Shown here in pieces: positions 1 to 11,597 of a stretch of DNA of 64,000 nt. Each line of letters starts with the position of its first letter. The stretch's first letter is position 1. The DNA comes from Channallabes apus (taxonomy: Eukaryota > Chordata > Actinopteri > Siluriformes > Clariidae). The stretch covers positions 13,479,206-13,543,205 of the forward strand of contig CM060105.1 of assembly GCA_030522415.1 (NCBI GenBank), given 5' to 3'. The notes below the pieces were generated by a model, which saw only the letters and a list, made by a program, of their open reading frames with translations, did no database searches and was not told the origin of the DNA. Position numbers and translations under genes: made by a program.

Positions 1-1478
1 TTTAAATGAGGGGTTTTATTATTTATGGAGAAAAAAAATCCAAACCTACATGGCCCTGTGTGAAAAAGTAATTGCCCCCTGAACCTAATAACTGGTTGGG
101 CCACCCTTAGCAGCAATAACTGCAATCAAGCGTTTGCGATAACTTGCAACGAGTCTTTTACAGCGCTCTGGAGGAATTTTGGCCCACTCATCTTTGCAGA
201 ATTGTTGGTATTTGAGGGTTCTCTAGCATGAACCGCCTTTTTAAGGTCATGCCACAACATCTCAATAGGATTCAGGTCAGGACTTTGACAAGGCCACTCC
301 AAAGTCTTCATTTTGTTTTTCTTCAGCCATTCAGAGGTGGATTTGCTGGTGTGTTTTGGGTCATTGTCCTCCTGCAGCACCCAAGATCGCTTCAGCTTGA
401 GTTGACGAACAGATGGCCGGACATTCTCCTTCAGGATTTTTTGGTAGACCGTAGAATTCATGGTTCCATCTATCACAGCAAGCCTTCCAGGTCCTGAAGC
501 AGCAAAACAACCCCAGACCATCACACTACCACCACCATATTTTACTGTTGGTATGATGTTCTTTTTCTGAAATGCTGTGTTACTTTTACGCCAGATGTAA
601 CGGGACACGCACCTTCCAAAAAGTTAAACTTTTGTCTCATCGGTCCACAAGGTATTTTCCCAAAAGTCTTGGCAATCATAGAGATGTTTTTTTGCAAAAT
701 TGAGACGAGCCTTAATGTTCAATATGCTTAAAAGTGGTTTGCGCCTTGGAAATCTGCCATGCAGGCCGTTTTTGCCCAGTCTCTTTCTTATGGTGGAGTC
801 GTGAACACTGACCTTAATTGAGGCAAGTGAGGCCTGCAGTTCTTTAGATGTTGTCCTGGGGTCTTTTGTGGCCTCTCGGATGGGTTGTCTCTGCGCTCTT
901 GGGGTAATTTTGGTCGGCCGGCCACTCCTGGGAAGGTTCACCACTGTTCCATGTTTTTGCCATGTGTGGATAATGGCTCTCACTGTGGTTCGCTGGAGTC
1001 CCAAAGCTTTAGAAATGGATTTATAACCTTTACCAGACTGATAGATCTCAATTACTTTTGTTCTGATTTGTTCCTGAATTTCTTTGGATCTTGGCATGAT
1101 GTCTAGCTTTTGAGGTGCTTTTGGTCTACTTCTCTGTGTCAGGTAGCTCCTATTTAAGTGATTTCTTGATTGAAACAGGTGTGGCAGTAATCAGGCCTGG
1201 GGGTGACTACAGAAATTGAACTCAGGTGTGATAAACCACAGTTAAGTTATTTTTTAACAAGGGGGGGCAATCACTTTTTCACACAGGGCCATGTTGATTT
1301 GGAGGTTTTTTTTCTCCCTTAATAACGTAAACCTTCATTTAAAAACTGCATTTTGTGTTCAATTATGATATCTTTGACTAATAGTTAACGGTTTTTGATG
1401 AGCAGAAACATTTAAGTGTGACAAACATGCAAAAGAATAAGAAATCAGGAAGGGGGCAAATAGTTTTTCACACCACTG
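1..1478 (-). mobile_element. Tc1-like DNA transposon, cut by window edge
   Basis: The inner part of one long terminal inverted repeat is at 1-85 and its partner lies at about 1255-1478. Both contain the motif TGGCCCTGTGTGAAAAAG or its complement. The outer end at 1470-1478 reads CACCACTG, followed by the TA target at 1479-1480, as expected for Tc1/mariner. Uninterrupted copies of the flanking repeat near 3940 and 5710 read across the same TA site, which supports the boundary. The left outer end lies outside the window. Confidence 0.9.
85..1097 (-). pseudogene. Tc1-family transposase, one stop and one frameshift
   Basis: Encodes a cut-and-paste transposase of the Tc1 type. The start MPRSKEIQEQ at 1097 leads into the paired helix-turn-helix region and the GRP-type linker (SGRPTKITP). 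The catalytic triad is visible: D in LWTDETK, D in EDNDPKHTS, and E in SPDLNPIE. The frame is broken by a TAA directly after DETKV (about 619), with the reading resuming in the same frame. Near 150-185 a frameshift moves the conserved C-terminus (CKDEWAKIPPERC, stop at 85-87) into another frame. Length about 337 codons, normal for the family. The copy is inactive but young, because nearly every other codon is preserved. Confidence 0.9.
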
Positions 1479-1480
1479 TA

Positions 1481-2051
1481 TATACTTATAGAAAGAGAAA
1501 TATCTGCTTTAATATAAACTAATGAAAAAAAAATATTAGATTATGTAATTCGTATGAGAAGTGAATTACTGTATAGGCGCGCTCACTGACGACGAGATGA
1601 CATGATCAGCACAGCCGTAACCAAAGGAATCACTAACTTATCAATGAATTATTAAAATGGTCAGAGTGAGTTTCCTGGCTGTTTTAACAAATATTTGAAG
1701 TAGATAACAGTAGCCCACATTTATAAAAGCATTTTTATTTATATAAAACTATAAATAAAAAAAATAATAATAATCCGGCATTTATTTTTAGGTGTGCCCG
1801 CTGCCACAGTTCTTCAGTAACAAACCTATAAAACATGTACATCTGTATGAATAAATTGTTTAAATGTGATCAGTGATTTATGTAAATGACTCAGTTTAGA
1901 TGTAAGTAAATGCTCCTTGCTATAGGGACTGACATCGGCGTGCTGAAAGATCTAATCTCTCATATCGGCGTGCGCGTTCATCTGACTTTAGATCAAAGTT
2001 AAAGGCGCACACGCGGGATCATGCAAACGTTTCCCCTTCTACTCTCCTCTA
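1481..2051. repeat. Complex repeat X, copy a
   Basis: First of several related blocks. It starts TATACTTATAGAAAGAG and continues through landmarks such as GCGCGCTCACTGACGACGAG and GTGCCCGCTGCCACAG, which recur in the same order near 3950-4400 and 5710-6180. No coding potential was recognised. The Tc1 element at 1-1478 is inserted at a TA at its left edge. Confidence 0.8.
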
Positions 2052-3266
2052 CATGTTCTTTTGCTGTTTGAGCGTCTGTGGATTCCAAAATTGACATTTT
2101 TACCGTTTTTTAATCATTGAAATGGAAGAGATACTGTACTGTAGAAAGGTTCCTTATCATAACGTGCCTTGTATTGTTTTTTAATCGCTCGATACACGAC
2201 CCATCATTTTTAATGCTATTTTACAAAGGGTAAATACACATGGAATAATTTTATTTGGTTTGTTTATTTATAAATAAAATTAAAAGTAATTAAAAACAGT
2301 GTAGAGTGATTAATAACACTACATGTTATGGTAAGAAAAATCTCATTCTTGCTCATTCTAGTTTCTCCGAGTGTATACTGTAGGTGAGAACAGCTATTCA
2401 CACTTGGGGGGTGTATTATTTGCATTTTCATTTGTACTGTATGTGTCTGACTTTGCAAAGCACACCTGTAAAACCTGTTTAAATGTAAATGCTCCTCGCT
2501 GCACTGTTTGGGGGAGGGGCACGCTAATGACGATTTGGTCAGCTGTGTGAACGCTCGCCCTTTAGATGTTGCGCGCGCACTACACGGCAAAAATATGTTA
2601 GTAAACTGTATCATGACTGAAATCATGACTGAAATATATGTTAGTATATCATGACTGAAAAAAGGTTATGTAATTTGTATAAAACGTGGATTACTACAGC
2701 GCATCCACTCACAGCCGAAACCAAAGACATCAACGGCTCTGCCTATTCAGAGGCTCTGCCTATTCAGTAAAGAAAAACACTATTGTTATTATTTCAATTC
2801 ATACTGTACAGCTGTGAGAATTGGGGCAGGGATATTATGCCAATATTAAATATTATATACTGTACGATATTAAATTTCAAGCCCTGGTCAACAGAATTCT
2901 GTGAAGGAAGGAAACAGACAGAGGCAGAGATTGGTACCCTTCGGAGTGAGTTGGGAGTTTGCAAGGCAGAGAAGGATGCTCTTCGGAGTGAGTTGCGAGT
3001 TTGATGAGACGGCATAAATATTTAATACAGCAAATTAAATATTTTGGTTTATATTTTGGTTTATATTATATGGTTAATGTATTTTGGTTTATATTGCAAA
3101 CGAATAACGAATCAAGAGCCTGTGATTATATTGCATAAATATTATTTTGTACAGACAAATATCTGAATTTTTTTTTTTTTTTTTTTTAGATTTTTTTTAA
3201 AACAAATCTCTCAAAAATAGTAAGATGTATTTTGGTTTTATACTGCAAACGAAAAACGAATCCAGG
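2052..3266. repeat. Complex repeat Y, copy 1
   Basis: Matches 6440-7322 in order and orientation over several landmarks: TGTTCTTTTGCTGTTTGAGC, the segment with CACTACATGTTATGG, the CAGTAAAGAAAAACAC stretch, and ATTTTGGTTTTATACTGC at the end. Copy 1 is longer because it holds extra sequence around 2500-2760 and 2880-3110. A T-run lies at 3170-3187. No gene was found. Confidence 0.75.
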
Positions 3267-3390
3267 GTCTTGTGTCATCTTATATTTTGTGTTCTTTAAA
3301 TTTGTAGTAGATTTATTAAATGAAATAAATTACACTAAACGGGGTTCTGTATTGTTTTCGGTGAACTTGAGCGCGTCAGAAAATGAACCC

Positions 3391-3905
3391 AAACTCCGTG
3401 TATACTCGCCTCACAGACGTGAAATATAAGTACTGAAGTACTGTAGATAACAGTAGCCCACATTTATAAAAGCATTTTTTATTTATATAAAACTATAAAA
3501 AAAAATAATCCTGCGTTTATTTTTAGGTGTGCCCGCTGCCACAGTTCTTCAGTAACAAACCTATAAAACATGTACATCTGTATGAATAAATTGTTTAAAT
3601 GTGATCAGTGATTTATGTTTAGATGTAAGTAAATGCTCCTTGCTATAGGGACTGACATCGGCGTGCTGAAAGATCTAATCTCTCATATCGGCGCGCGCGT
3701 TCATCTGACTTTAGATCAAAGTTAAAGAGCGCACACGCAGGTTCATGCAAATGTTTCAGCTTCTACTCTCCTCTTTCATCAAAAATGAACAATCCGACAC
3801 GAGCAGATTTGTTTCAGTCAGAATATTTATCAATCATAAAGAGAGGCGACATATACTTGCTGATTAAACACTGCATTTTTAAAGTGAAAGCGCGCGATGT
3901 GAGTG
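3391..3905. repeat. Complex repeat X, partial copy b
   Basis: Begins with CCGTGTATACTCGCCTCAC, then jumps to the GTAGATAACAGTAGCCCAC part of unit X and runs to GCGCGATGTGAG. It lacks the segment containing the GACGACGAG landmark that the other copies have, so it carries an internal deletion. Confidence 0.75.
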
Positions 3906-3908
3906 TAT

Positions 3909-4590
3909 ACTCCGTGTATACTCGCCTCACAGACGTGAAAAATATATACTTATAGAAAGAGAACTATCTGCTTTAATATAAAGTAATGAAAAAAAAATAT
4001 TAGATTATGTAATTCGTATGAGAAGTGAATTACTGTATAGGCGCGCTCACTGACGACGAGATGACATGATCAGCACAGCCGTAACCAAAGAAATCACTAA
4101 CTTATCAATGAATTATTAAAATGGTCAGAGTGAGTTTCCTGGCTGTTTTAACAAATATTTGAAGTAGATAACAGTAGCCCACATTTATAAAAGCATTTTT
4201 TATTTATATAAAACTATATAAAAAAATAATCCTGCGTTTATTTTTAGGTGTGCCCGCTGCCATAGTTCTTCAGTAACAAACCTATAAAACATGTACATCT
4301 GTATGAATAAATTGTTTAAATGTGATCAGTAAATGCTCCTTGCTACTGTAGTGACTGACATCGGCGTGCTGAAAGATCTAATCTCTCATATCGGCGCGCG
4401 CGTTCATCTGACTTAACGTTTCAGCCATTCACACATGCATTGTGCTACTCTCCTCTTTCATAAAAAATGAACAATCCGACACGAGCAGATTTGTTTCAGT
4501 CAGAATATTTATCAATCATAAAGAGAGGCGACATATACTTGCTGATTAAACACTGCATTTTTAAAGTGAAAGCGCGCGATGTGAGTGTAT
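3909..4590. repeat. Complex repeat X, copy c
   Basis: Near-complete unit X, directly after copy b: the CCGTGTATACTCGCC leader, the GACGACGAG landmark and the GCGCGATGTGAG end. It lacks the short segment ATCAAAGTTAAAG that is present in copies a and b, and it shares this deletion with copy d. Confidence 0.8.
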
Positions 4591-4832
4591 ATGTAGAAGG
4601 TTGAAAATTATAATTGTCTGTGTTCAGATATCAAATGTATATGTAAAGATTTTTAAAAATGGACCGCTCACCCAAAAGTAGAAAAAAGTTGCAAGAGAAA
4701 CGATGTTACACAATATCTGTGAATTCATTAATGACTCCAATGTATTTTTGGGCTAAACCTGAAATTGTTATTATTGGTGCCTCCTGTAGAGGGCGCATAG
4801 CGCTTTTGACGTTGAATTGCGCAGCTCAGGTC

Positions 4833-4895
4833 AGAGTTCATTAAACATCACCAGAGCTCGCAGCATATTCATGTCTTTGTCATACTTTTCTACAG
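4833..4895 (+). repeat. 63-bp direct repeat, copy 1
   Basis: Runs from AGAGTTCATTAAACATCACC to CATACTTTTCTACAG and recurs at 5565-5627 with a single base difference, 732 bp downstream. The repeats end in CTACAG, so they could be LTR fragments or a duplicated exon edge. Neither reading is proven. Confidence 0.8.
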
Positions 4896-5564
4896 GTATG
4901 GAAAAATACAGTTTGTTAACCCTTTAAAATGATATTAAATTAGTCATGATGATTTCATTACACATGTGAATGCATATAAACACAATTTGTTTTGATTTAA
5001 TCGGCTATTTGGTACAATTTCAGTATGAGTCAGTAATTAATTAATGCAATTTGTGGATGGAGACACAGAGACAGCGAAATACTAACAAGCATGTACATAA
5101 ACTAAGTTTATAAATGTTTGTGATAAGTTGTATATACAGATTGTATTTTGTTCAGTAAATGTGTGTGAGTTAAATGCATGTTTTCTATAGAAGTTAAAGT
5201 AAGTGAGTTGAGCCAAAATGGCCGCAAGTGTATTGAAGCTAGAACGAAAATGGCGTCGACCGTGTGAAAAATGAGGTAAAACAAAACGGTTTAGGGAGAA
5301 AGTAACAGTGGATTTCATGTTTTGTTTATAATTGTGAACTGAATATGTGAGTGTAAACAAGAAAAGGCCTGTGTTGAACATATTGTATTGTTTTACATTT
5401 TTACAAAAGACAGAGACTTTATTTGTACACATGGACCTCCAGATACTTTTAGTTTACTTGGTATTTTGTTATAGTGTTGTTGTACTAGAAAACTGTGTTC
5501 TTTTTCTTGAAAGTGATTGTGCAAGTCATGTTATTATTTTATAATCAAAGAACTGAGAAAGGTG

Positions 5565-5627
5565 AGAGTTCATTAAACATCACCAGAGCTCGCAGCATAT
5601 TCATGTGTTTGTCATACTTTTCTACAG
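5565..5627 (+). repeat. 63-bp direct repeat, copy 2
   Basis: Second copy of the repeat at 4833-4895. It is followed by TGTATTCTACTTACCC rather than GTATGGAAAA, so the two copies diverge abruptly at the same base. Confidence 0.8.
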
Positions 5628-5677
5628 TGTATTCTACTTACCCTTTCGGGTCTCTACAGCCTGAGACGGGTAACATA

Positions 5678-6355
5678 TACTCCGTGTATACTCGCCTCAC
5701 AGACGTGAAAAATATATACTTATAGAAAGAGAAATATCTTCTTTAATATAAAGTAATGAAAAAAAATATTAGATTATGTAATTCGTATGAGAAGTGAATT
5801 ACTGTATAGGCGCGCTCACTGACGACGAGATGACATGATCAGCACAGCCGTAACCAAAGGAATCACTAACTTATCAATGAATTATTAAAATGGTCAGAGT
5901 GAGTTTCCTGGCTGTTTTAACAAATATTTGAAGTAGATAACAGTAGCCCACATTTATAAAAGCATTTTTTATTTATATAAAACTATAAAAAAATATTCCT
6001 GCGTTTATTTTTAGGTGTGCCCGCTGCCATAGTTCTTCAGTGACAAACCTATAAAACATGTACATCTGTATGAATAAATTGTTTAAATGTGATCAGTAAA
6101 TGCTCCTTGCTACTGTAGTGACTGACATCGGCGTGCTGAAAGATCTAATCTCTCATATCGGCGCGCGCGTTCATCTGACTTAACGTTTCAGCCATTCACA
6201 CATGCATTGTGCTACTCTCCTCTTTCATAAAAAATGAACAATCCGACACGAGCAGATTTGTTTCAGTCAGAATATTTATTGATCATAAAGAGAGGCGACA
6301 TATACTTGCTGATTAAACACTGCATTTTTAAAGTGAAAGCGCGCGATGTGAGCAG
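5678..6355. repeat. Complex repeat X, copy d
   Basis: Same order of landmarks as copy c: the CCGTGTATACTCGCC leader, the GACGACGAG landmark, GTGCCCGCTGCCATAG, and the GCGCGATGTGAG end. It shares copy c's internal deletion, so c and d are the most closely related pair. Confidence 0.8.
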
Positions 6356-6439
6356 CTTTAATTATTGATAATTAAATCATTATTAAATGGTGGAGATAAA
6401 AAGCAAAAAGAATAATAATATTATTTTGATTATTATTAT

Positions 6440-7322
6440 CATGTTCTTTTGCTGTTTGAGCGTCTGTGGATTCCAAAATTTATATGTTTACCGTTTTTTA
6501 ATCACTGAAATGGAAGAGATACTGTAGAAAGGTTCCTTATCATAACGTGCCTTGTATTGTTTTTAATCGCTCGATACACAACCCATAATTTTTAATGCTA
6601 TTTTACAAAGGGTAAATACACATGGAATAATTTTATTTGGTTTGTTTATTTATAGATAAAATTAAAAGTAATTAAACACAGTGTAGAGTGATTAATAACA
6701 CTACATGTTATGGTAAGAAAAATCTCATTCGAGGGATTTTAGTTTCTTCGAGTGTATACTGTAGGTGAGAAGAGCTATTCACAGGTTATTTGCATTGGTA
6801 TGTCTGACTTCGCAAAGCACACCTGTAAAACCTGTTTAAATGTAAATGCTCCTCGCTGCGCGGTTTGGGGGAGGGACCAGCGCTTGTGTTTTTGTGTTAT
6901 CAAGTACGGGCTAATGCTTAACAGTTGCGCAATTGTATTTCTATTCAGTAAAGAAAAACACTATTGTTATTATTTCAATACATACTGTACTGTGCAGCTG
7001 TGAGAATTATAGTGGCAGGAATATAATGCCCTACGATTCACATTCATTTACAATATGTGCGTCAATGTCCAACTTAAACCAAGCATGCGTTGCCACGCTT
7101 GGAGTAGTGTGCAAATTTATTTGCCAAATGTGAACAAATAATGAAATAAGAGAGCTTGATTATACTGCATAAACATCATTCAGTACATAAATATATAAAT
7201 ATTGCATAAATATTATTTTGTACAGACAAATATCTGAAAAAAAAAGATTTTTTTTACGACGAATCTCTCAAAAATAGTAAGATGTATTTTGGTTTTATAC
7301 TGCAAACGAAAAACGAATCCAG
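6440..7322. repeat. Complex repeat Y, copy 2
   Basis: Shorter partner of 2052-3266. Both follow a unit X copy, so the ancestral duplicated block was probably X plus Y. No coding region recognised. The following stretch, 7323-7990, is AT-rich and holds nothing I can identify. Confidence 0.75.
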
Positions 7323-7995
7323 AGCCTGTAATTATATTGCATAACTATTATTTTGCACAAATACTGTAAATCTCTGAATAAAACAATATTTTATTCACAA
7401 ATGTAAGACAATATATTTTGGTTCAGTGCCAGACGAAGTAATGTAATGAGAGGCCCCCATTATACTGCATACATCTTTTTTATTGATTTATTTTTTTATT
7501 ATCTATTCTGGAAGTTTGCTCTATTTGTTTTAGTTATTTCTATATTTAAATCTTGATGTCTTAAACTCTAACAACTGTAAGTATTGTCGAAATAAATTTT
7601 TTTAAAGCCCTAGTGCTGTTGTTTGTGCTGTTTTCTTTAATAATAACACTAAACAGATAAAAACAGAGAGTCTGTCTAAACAAAATAAAACCAATGTTTT
7701 CTAACTCATATTTTTTATATTTATAGTTTTTCATGTTTGTTGGATGTGTAAATTATCATAATTGTAGTATTACTTCGCTACAACATATTGTTTTGACTTT
7801 ATTATGACTTAAGCTCTGAATATATTTAAAAACCGATGCGACGGAAAATGTCAATTTGCGCCACCTGGCGGTCATTTCACGAATTATTTTGAAATGCTCC
7901 TGGTTTATTTTGGCCGCTGCCGCTTTCCACGGCGGTGAGTGCAACGGTAATGAGCAGTCTGGTTGTCACACCACTGTATGTAGTCCCATTTTTCC

Positions 7996-8321
7996 CAGAG
8001 GGTGGAGGACATGTTTTCTGTGCTAGTTAATTTTCCTGTAGCTTAGTTTGACTCAGCAGCTAGTTTGAACTGGAAATGCATTACACCTGTGCGTCTCAAG
8101 TTATCACCTGCTGCTGAGACAATCAATTGGAGTTTTTGGAAAATTATCTAGTCCTATTTCAGAAGGTGGCATACTGTTCAAGATCATTTCCAAAAACATT
8201 TGATTGTCTCAGCAGCAGGTGATAAGCATGGTGTAATGCATTTCCAGTTCAAACTGCTGAGCCAAACAAAGCTACAGAAAAATGAATCCATGATACAGAA
8301 AACATGTCATCCAACCTCTTG
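7996..8321. mobile_element. Palindromic MITE-like element
   Basis: Two arms of roughly 140 bp are inverted copies of each other around a short centre near 8140-8185. The left arm contains ACATGTTTTCTGT, GAACTGGAAATGCATTACAC and CACCTGCTGCTGAGACAATC. The right arm contains their complements in reverse order. The transcript would fold into one long hairpin. The superfamily is not known; no clear target duplication was found. Confidence 0.75.
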
Positions 8322-8329
8322 AAACATAG

Positions 8330-8595
8330 AACTACATAGAAGTTGTATAAAAATGACGTGTTAAGTAAAAATTTTATGTTGAAAAGATGTCCACAAACAA
8401 CCACATTTGGACCACTTTTGGACTATAAATAGCCCTTACATGGAGGTCCCACCGACGTCAATATTAGACGTGCGGTAGACATCGAAAAAATGTCTGGCAT
8501 TACAAAACAACCCCATCAATGGACAGAAATTGGACGTGCAAAAATGACATGGAAAAGACGTCACTACGACGTCACATTGCGCAGTGGGATGTGTT
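8330..8595. other. GACGT-rich non-coding stretch, possible MITE
   Basis: Contains repeated GACGTC or GACGTG motifs at about 8452, 8468, 8538, 8560 and 8568. The end GCGCAGTGGGA resembles a transposon terminus. No open frame is supported. Origin uncertain. Confidence 0.3.
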
Positions 8596-8905
8596 ATAAT
8601 AAACAGTACACACGCGCTGTACACAAACACACATAGAAACACAAAATAAAATATGTTTTACACGCACACACATAGTCACAGTGTTATAGTAAACTGTATG
8701 CGCATGCACGGATGTTGATTATACCAGTGAGAGATGCGCAGACCGAGCAGGGGAGGCGATTACCCACAATTACGCAGCACAAGAGAGAGAAAAACCATTG
8801 GCTCAGTTTTGATCATGTGACACTCTGGATCAAAACTTGAAGCACATGCGTGATAAATGATACTCGGTTCGCGTAAACCAAGACTTTTTTGTTTTTCAAG
8901 CCAAA
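8596..8905 (-). mobile_element. Truncated copy of mariner-like non-autonomous family
   Basis: Inverse-orientation match to the left part of the complete element at 30678-31766. Shared blocks include AAATAAAATATGTTTTAC, GTTGATTATACCAG, and the stretch around GATTACCCACAATT. The terminal 60 bp or so are missing. Confidence 0.7.
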
Positions 8906-9855
8906 ACCCTCCCTCTTGGCCTTCCTCTCAAACTGAGCCAGAAGTGGTCAGCACTGCTAATACATATAGCATCCACTCCACCACATTCGTTGCTGGGAAC
9001 ACAGGTCTCCAAATTTCCAGCAGTGCAACCACTGCTGCTGTTTTGTGCCATCTGCCCCTTTAAGGCACGAGGTATGGGGTTTCTCTTCACCCTGAACACC
9101 ACTGTGCTCCAAACCATTTGTCCCTCTTAAGAATTCAATATTGACCAGATTTAAGAAGTCAACAATTCTGTGGTACAATCAGCATTATAATATACAGTAA
9201 TTCTGACTCCAAGTACAGTTCATGTGGAAAAAGTATTGTGTTTTTTTTAGTGGTTTTGTTAATAATGCTGATTAAGGTTTTACAGTGCCAATCTAGTCTA
9301 GTCATCTGTTTTGCACATATTGTAAGTCCTAAATACTTGACACTCTATACTTTGTAACAGGTCAATTGTTCTTTAAAAGTTGTAGCAGTAGAAATATAGA
9401 ATATAATTTTTAATGTGTGACTTCAACAAAAACATTTAAGACAGCTCTAAAAAATGGAGCAGTATATGAACAGTGAAATTCAAAAAATATCCATTTAACT
9501 CAACTGTCAACAAAATTCACAAATATTCTAAACAGTTACAAATAGATCTATTATATATGTACTGGTATGTGTCTGACATCACTGTTTAGAGATAAACTCC
9601 AGAGAGGAACTCCATTGTTGTAAGCTTTTTTCTCAGTGCATGAGAACAGGAAGAACACACATGTTGATAAAGGAACAGTTTTGTACACCTATTTGCTATA
9701 CAAAAACTGCAGTGAAATCAACATCTACAACTTGCTTTTTCTCAATTTTAAACTATGTTTCATTTCATATATTAGGTCTACTTAATGCATATGAAATTAG
9801 TTTTGAATGTTTTGCTTAATTATATCATCTACTGTATATCTCCTAGAAGTAGTAA
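8906..9855. other. No gene recognised
   Basis: AT-rich sequence. A short minus-strand open frame at 8957-9178 has no motif that I recognise and is not called. No repeat with a clear partner elsewhere in the window was seen. Confidence 0.5.
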
Positions 9856-9859
9856 CTGC

Positions 9860-10460
9860 TAGCAAACTTAACATTTCTGAAAATCGTACATGACTGATTG
9901 TCTCATTCTAAACAGAACGTGCACTCTTATATTCAATCAGCTGATTATAATTTTTTCTTCTTTTAGTGTCAGTTTAAAAATATGATTAAATACAACACCT
10001 GGTCTAATATATAAGTCTGAATAATATTTCAGTAACAGTGTTAAATTAGATTTGTTTATGCTAAAGGGAAAACTAACAGGATTTCTAACAGGATAATTTG
10101 TGATGTGATGATTTGTTCCTGTGTATACTTCTTTTAAAATTAAAATTACATTTTCATTTCCCGGCAGAGCTTCTCAAGATATTAAATACAGTACATTCTT
10201 GTTTATAGTTTGATACTTACAGTGAGTGTATGTGACAGCTGCAGTGTGATGGCTGATCACTGCTAGATTCCAGTTTTGTAAAAAAAAATAATAATAATAA
10301 TGAAATAAATAAATATATATCCAGAAATCCTAGAGACATTCACAGATAGAGGTTGGTTGTTTGAAAGATTTATCAAAGAAGATATTTTATGAACCCTGAT
10401 GACTGCGAGTCAGAGATGAAACTGAAAGAGGCTCCACCTTTCAACATACAGTGACTGTGC
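9860..10460. repeat. Segment paralogous to 42430-42950
   Basis: Shares a colinear series of similar blocks with 42430-42950: ATTTCTGAAAATC, AATATTTCAGTRACAG, CTTGTTT followed by AATACTTA or GATACTTA, GATGGCTGATCA, TATCCAGAA, and finally AAACTGAAAGAGGCTCCA. The match is diverged, so the duplication is old. The 42-kb copy lies upstream of the SP140-like gene; here no linked gene was found. Confidence 0.7.
10418..10428 (+). promoter_or_regulatory. ISRE-like / IRF site
   Basis: Reads GAAACTGAAAG, a match to the interferon-stimulated response element core GAAANNGAAA. It ends the paralogous segment 9860-10460, and the partner site is at 42919-42934. Conservation of the block GAAAGAGGCTCCA next to it suggests that it belonged to a duplicated promoter. 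Confidence 0.5.
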
Positions 10461-10469
10461 TGACATTTG

Positions 10470-11323
10470 AATACTGGGCGTTTTCCAGAGACAGGGTAAA
10501 GATAAAAGAAATAAGGATATGGAGGGAAAAATTATCGTGTTCTCCCATTAACTCCTGCCTGTCACAGATTCTTTAGTTTTTCCCTGTCATCTTGTTTTTA
10601 CTATTGTCATCTATTTATATCTTTCACAAAAAATCTTCAATGAAAGACAAGATTATAGTGCATATTCTTCCTCAGCTTCTTTATTCTTTTTTTTTAATAA
10701 CTGACAGATACATTTTCAATTTTTTTCCCATTTGCCACACATCCTTCCTTCTCAATTTTGTGAAAGTTTGTGCTGAATCTGTAACATCTGTTACTGTTAG
10801 TTGGTTTTCCATCTTTTAATGATTTTTTCATGTCACACAACAAGTACTGTTGCTGAACATTTAACATAGTTTATACTTTATCTTACTTGAATTAATATTG
10901 TGATAAACCCAATGTATAAATATATGGTGGGTGAGACCATACCAAGCATTACTTTGGTGTGGTAGATTAGGTTTCTCAAGATTTTACGAGCTAAATTGTC
11001 AATAAAAAACCAGTAACCTTTATTTCTATATAATGCCACACTAAATATATAGATTTTATAGACATTGATATGAAACATACATATTTATGATTCTATTCTT
11101 TAAAGAAACATGTAAGGGCTTTTGCTAGTTCCTGTTAAGCAGAAGACACAAGTTACTTAAATAACATTCATTCATCAGGTATATTAGCTGTGTTTCTGTT
11201 GAACTGAAACATGCTTCAACAACAACTGCCTAAGGCATTTAGATGAAACACTTTCACAGTGACTCATGGCACAAGAAACTATAATGAATATCAGTAGTTA
11301 TGATCTAAATCATTCAGTAATTA
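10470..11323. other. No gene recognised
   Basis: AT-rich non-coding sequence. I see no exon with conserved motif and no repeat partner in the window. Confidence 0.5.
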
Positions 11324-11544
11324 CAGCGGAACCTTTGATTACGAGCATAATTCGATCCAGAAGCTTGTATTCCAAAAAGACTCGTAAACCAAATCGAATT
11401 TTCACAATTTGGGAATTTTTTAAGAAATAATGGAAACTCAAATTATTCTTTACACAGCCCAAAAAATAAAGACGTAAAAATAATTAACACAAAATATAAA
11501 GTAAATATAAAACACATAAGTGTTTCCGTTTGTGTGCGCAGGCG

Positions 11545-11597
<53 letters not shown>

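Larger units (their letters stand above)
4591..5677. other. Spacer inside the repeat block, possible LTR debris
   Basis: No gene recognised. It contains a 63-bp direct repeat (listed separately) and, after the second copy, a segment with CTTTCGGGTCTCTACAG and GACGGGTAACA. That resembles the 3' end of a fish retroelement LTR. This is inference from general resemblance only. Confidence 0.35.

Noticed and set aside
8957..9178. Minus-strand open frame considered as a gene
   Set aside because: No recognisable motif, no splice structure and no partner sequence.
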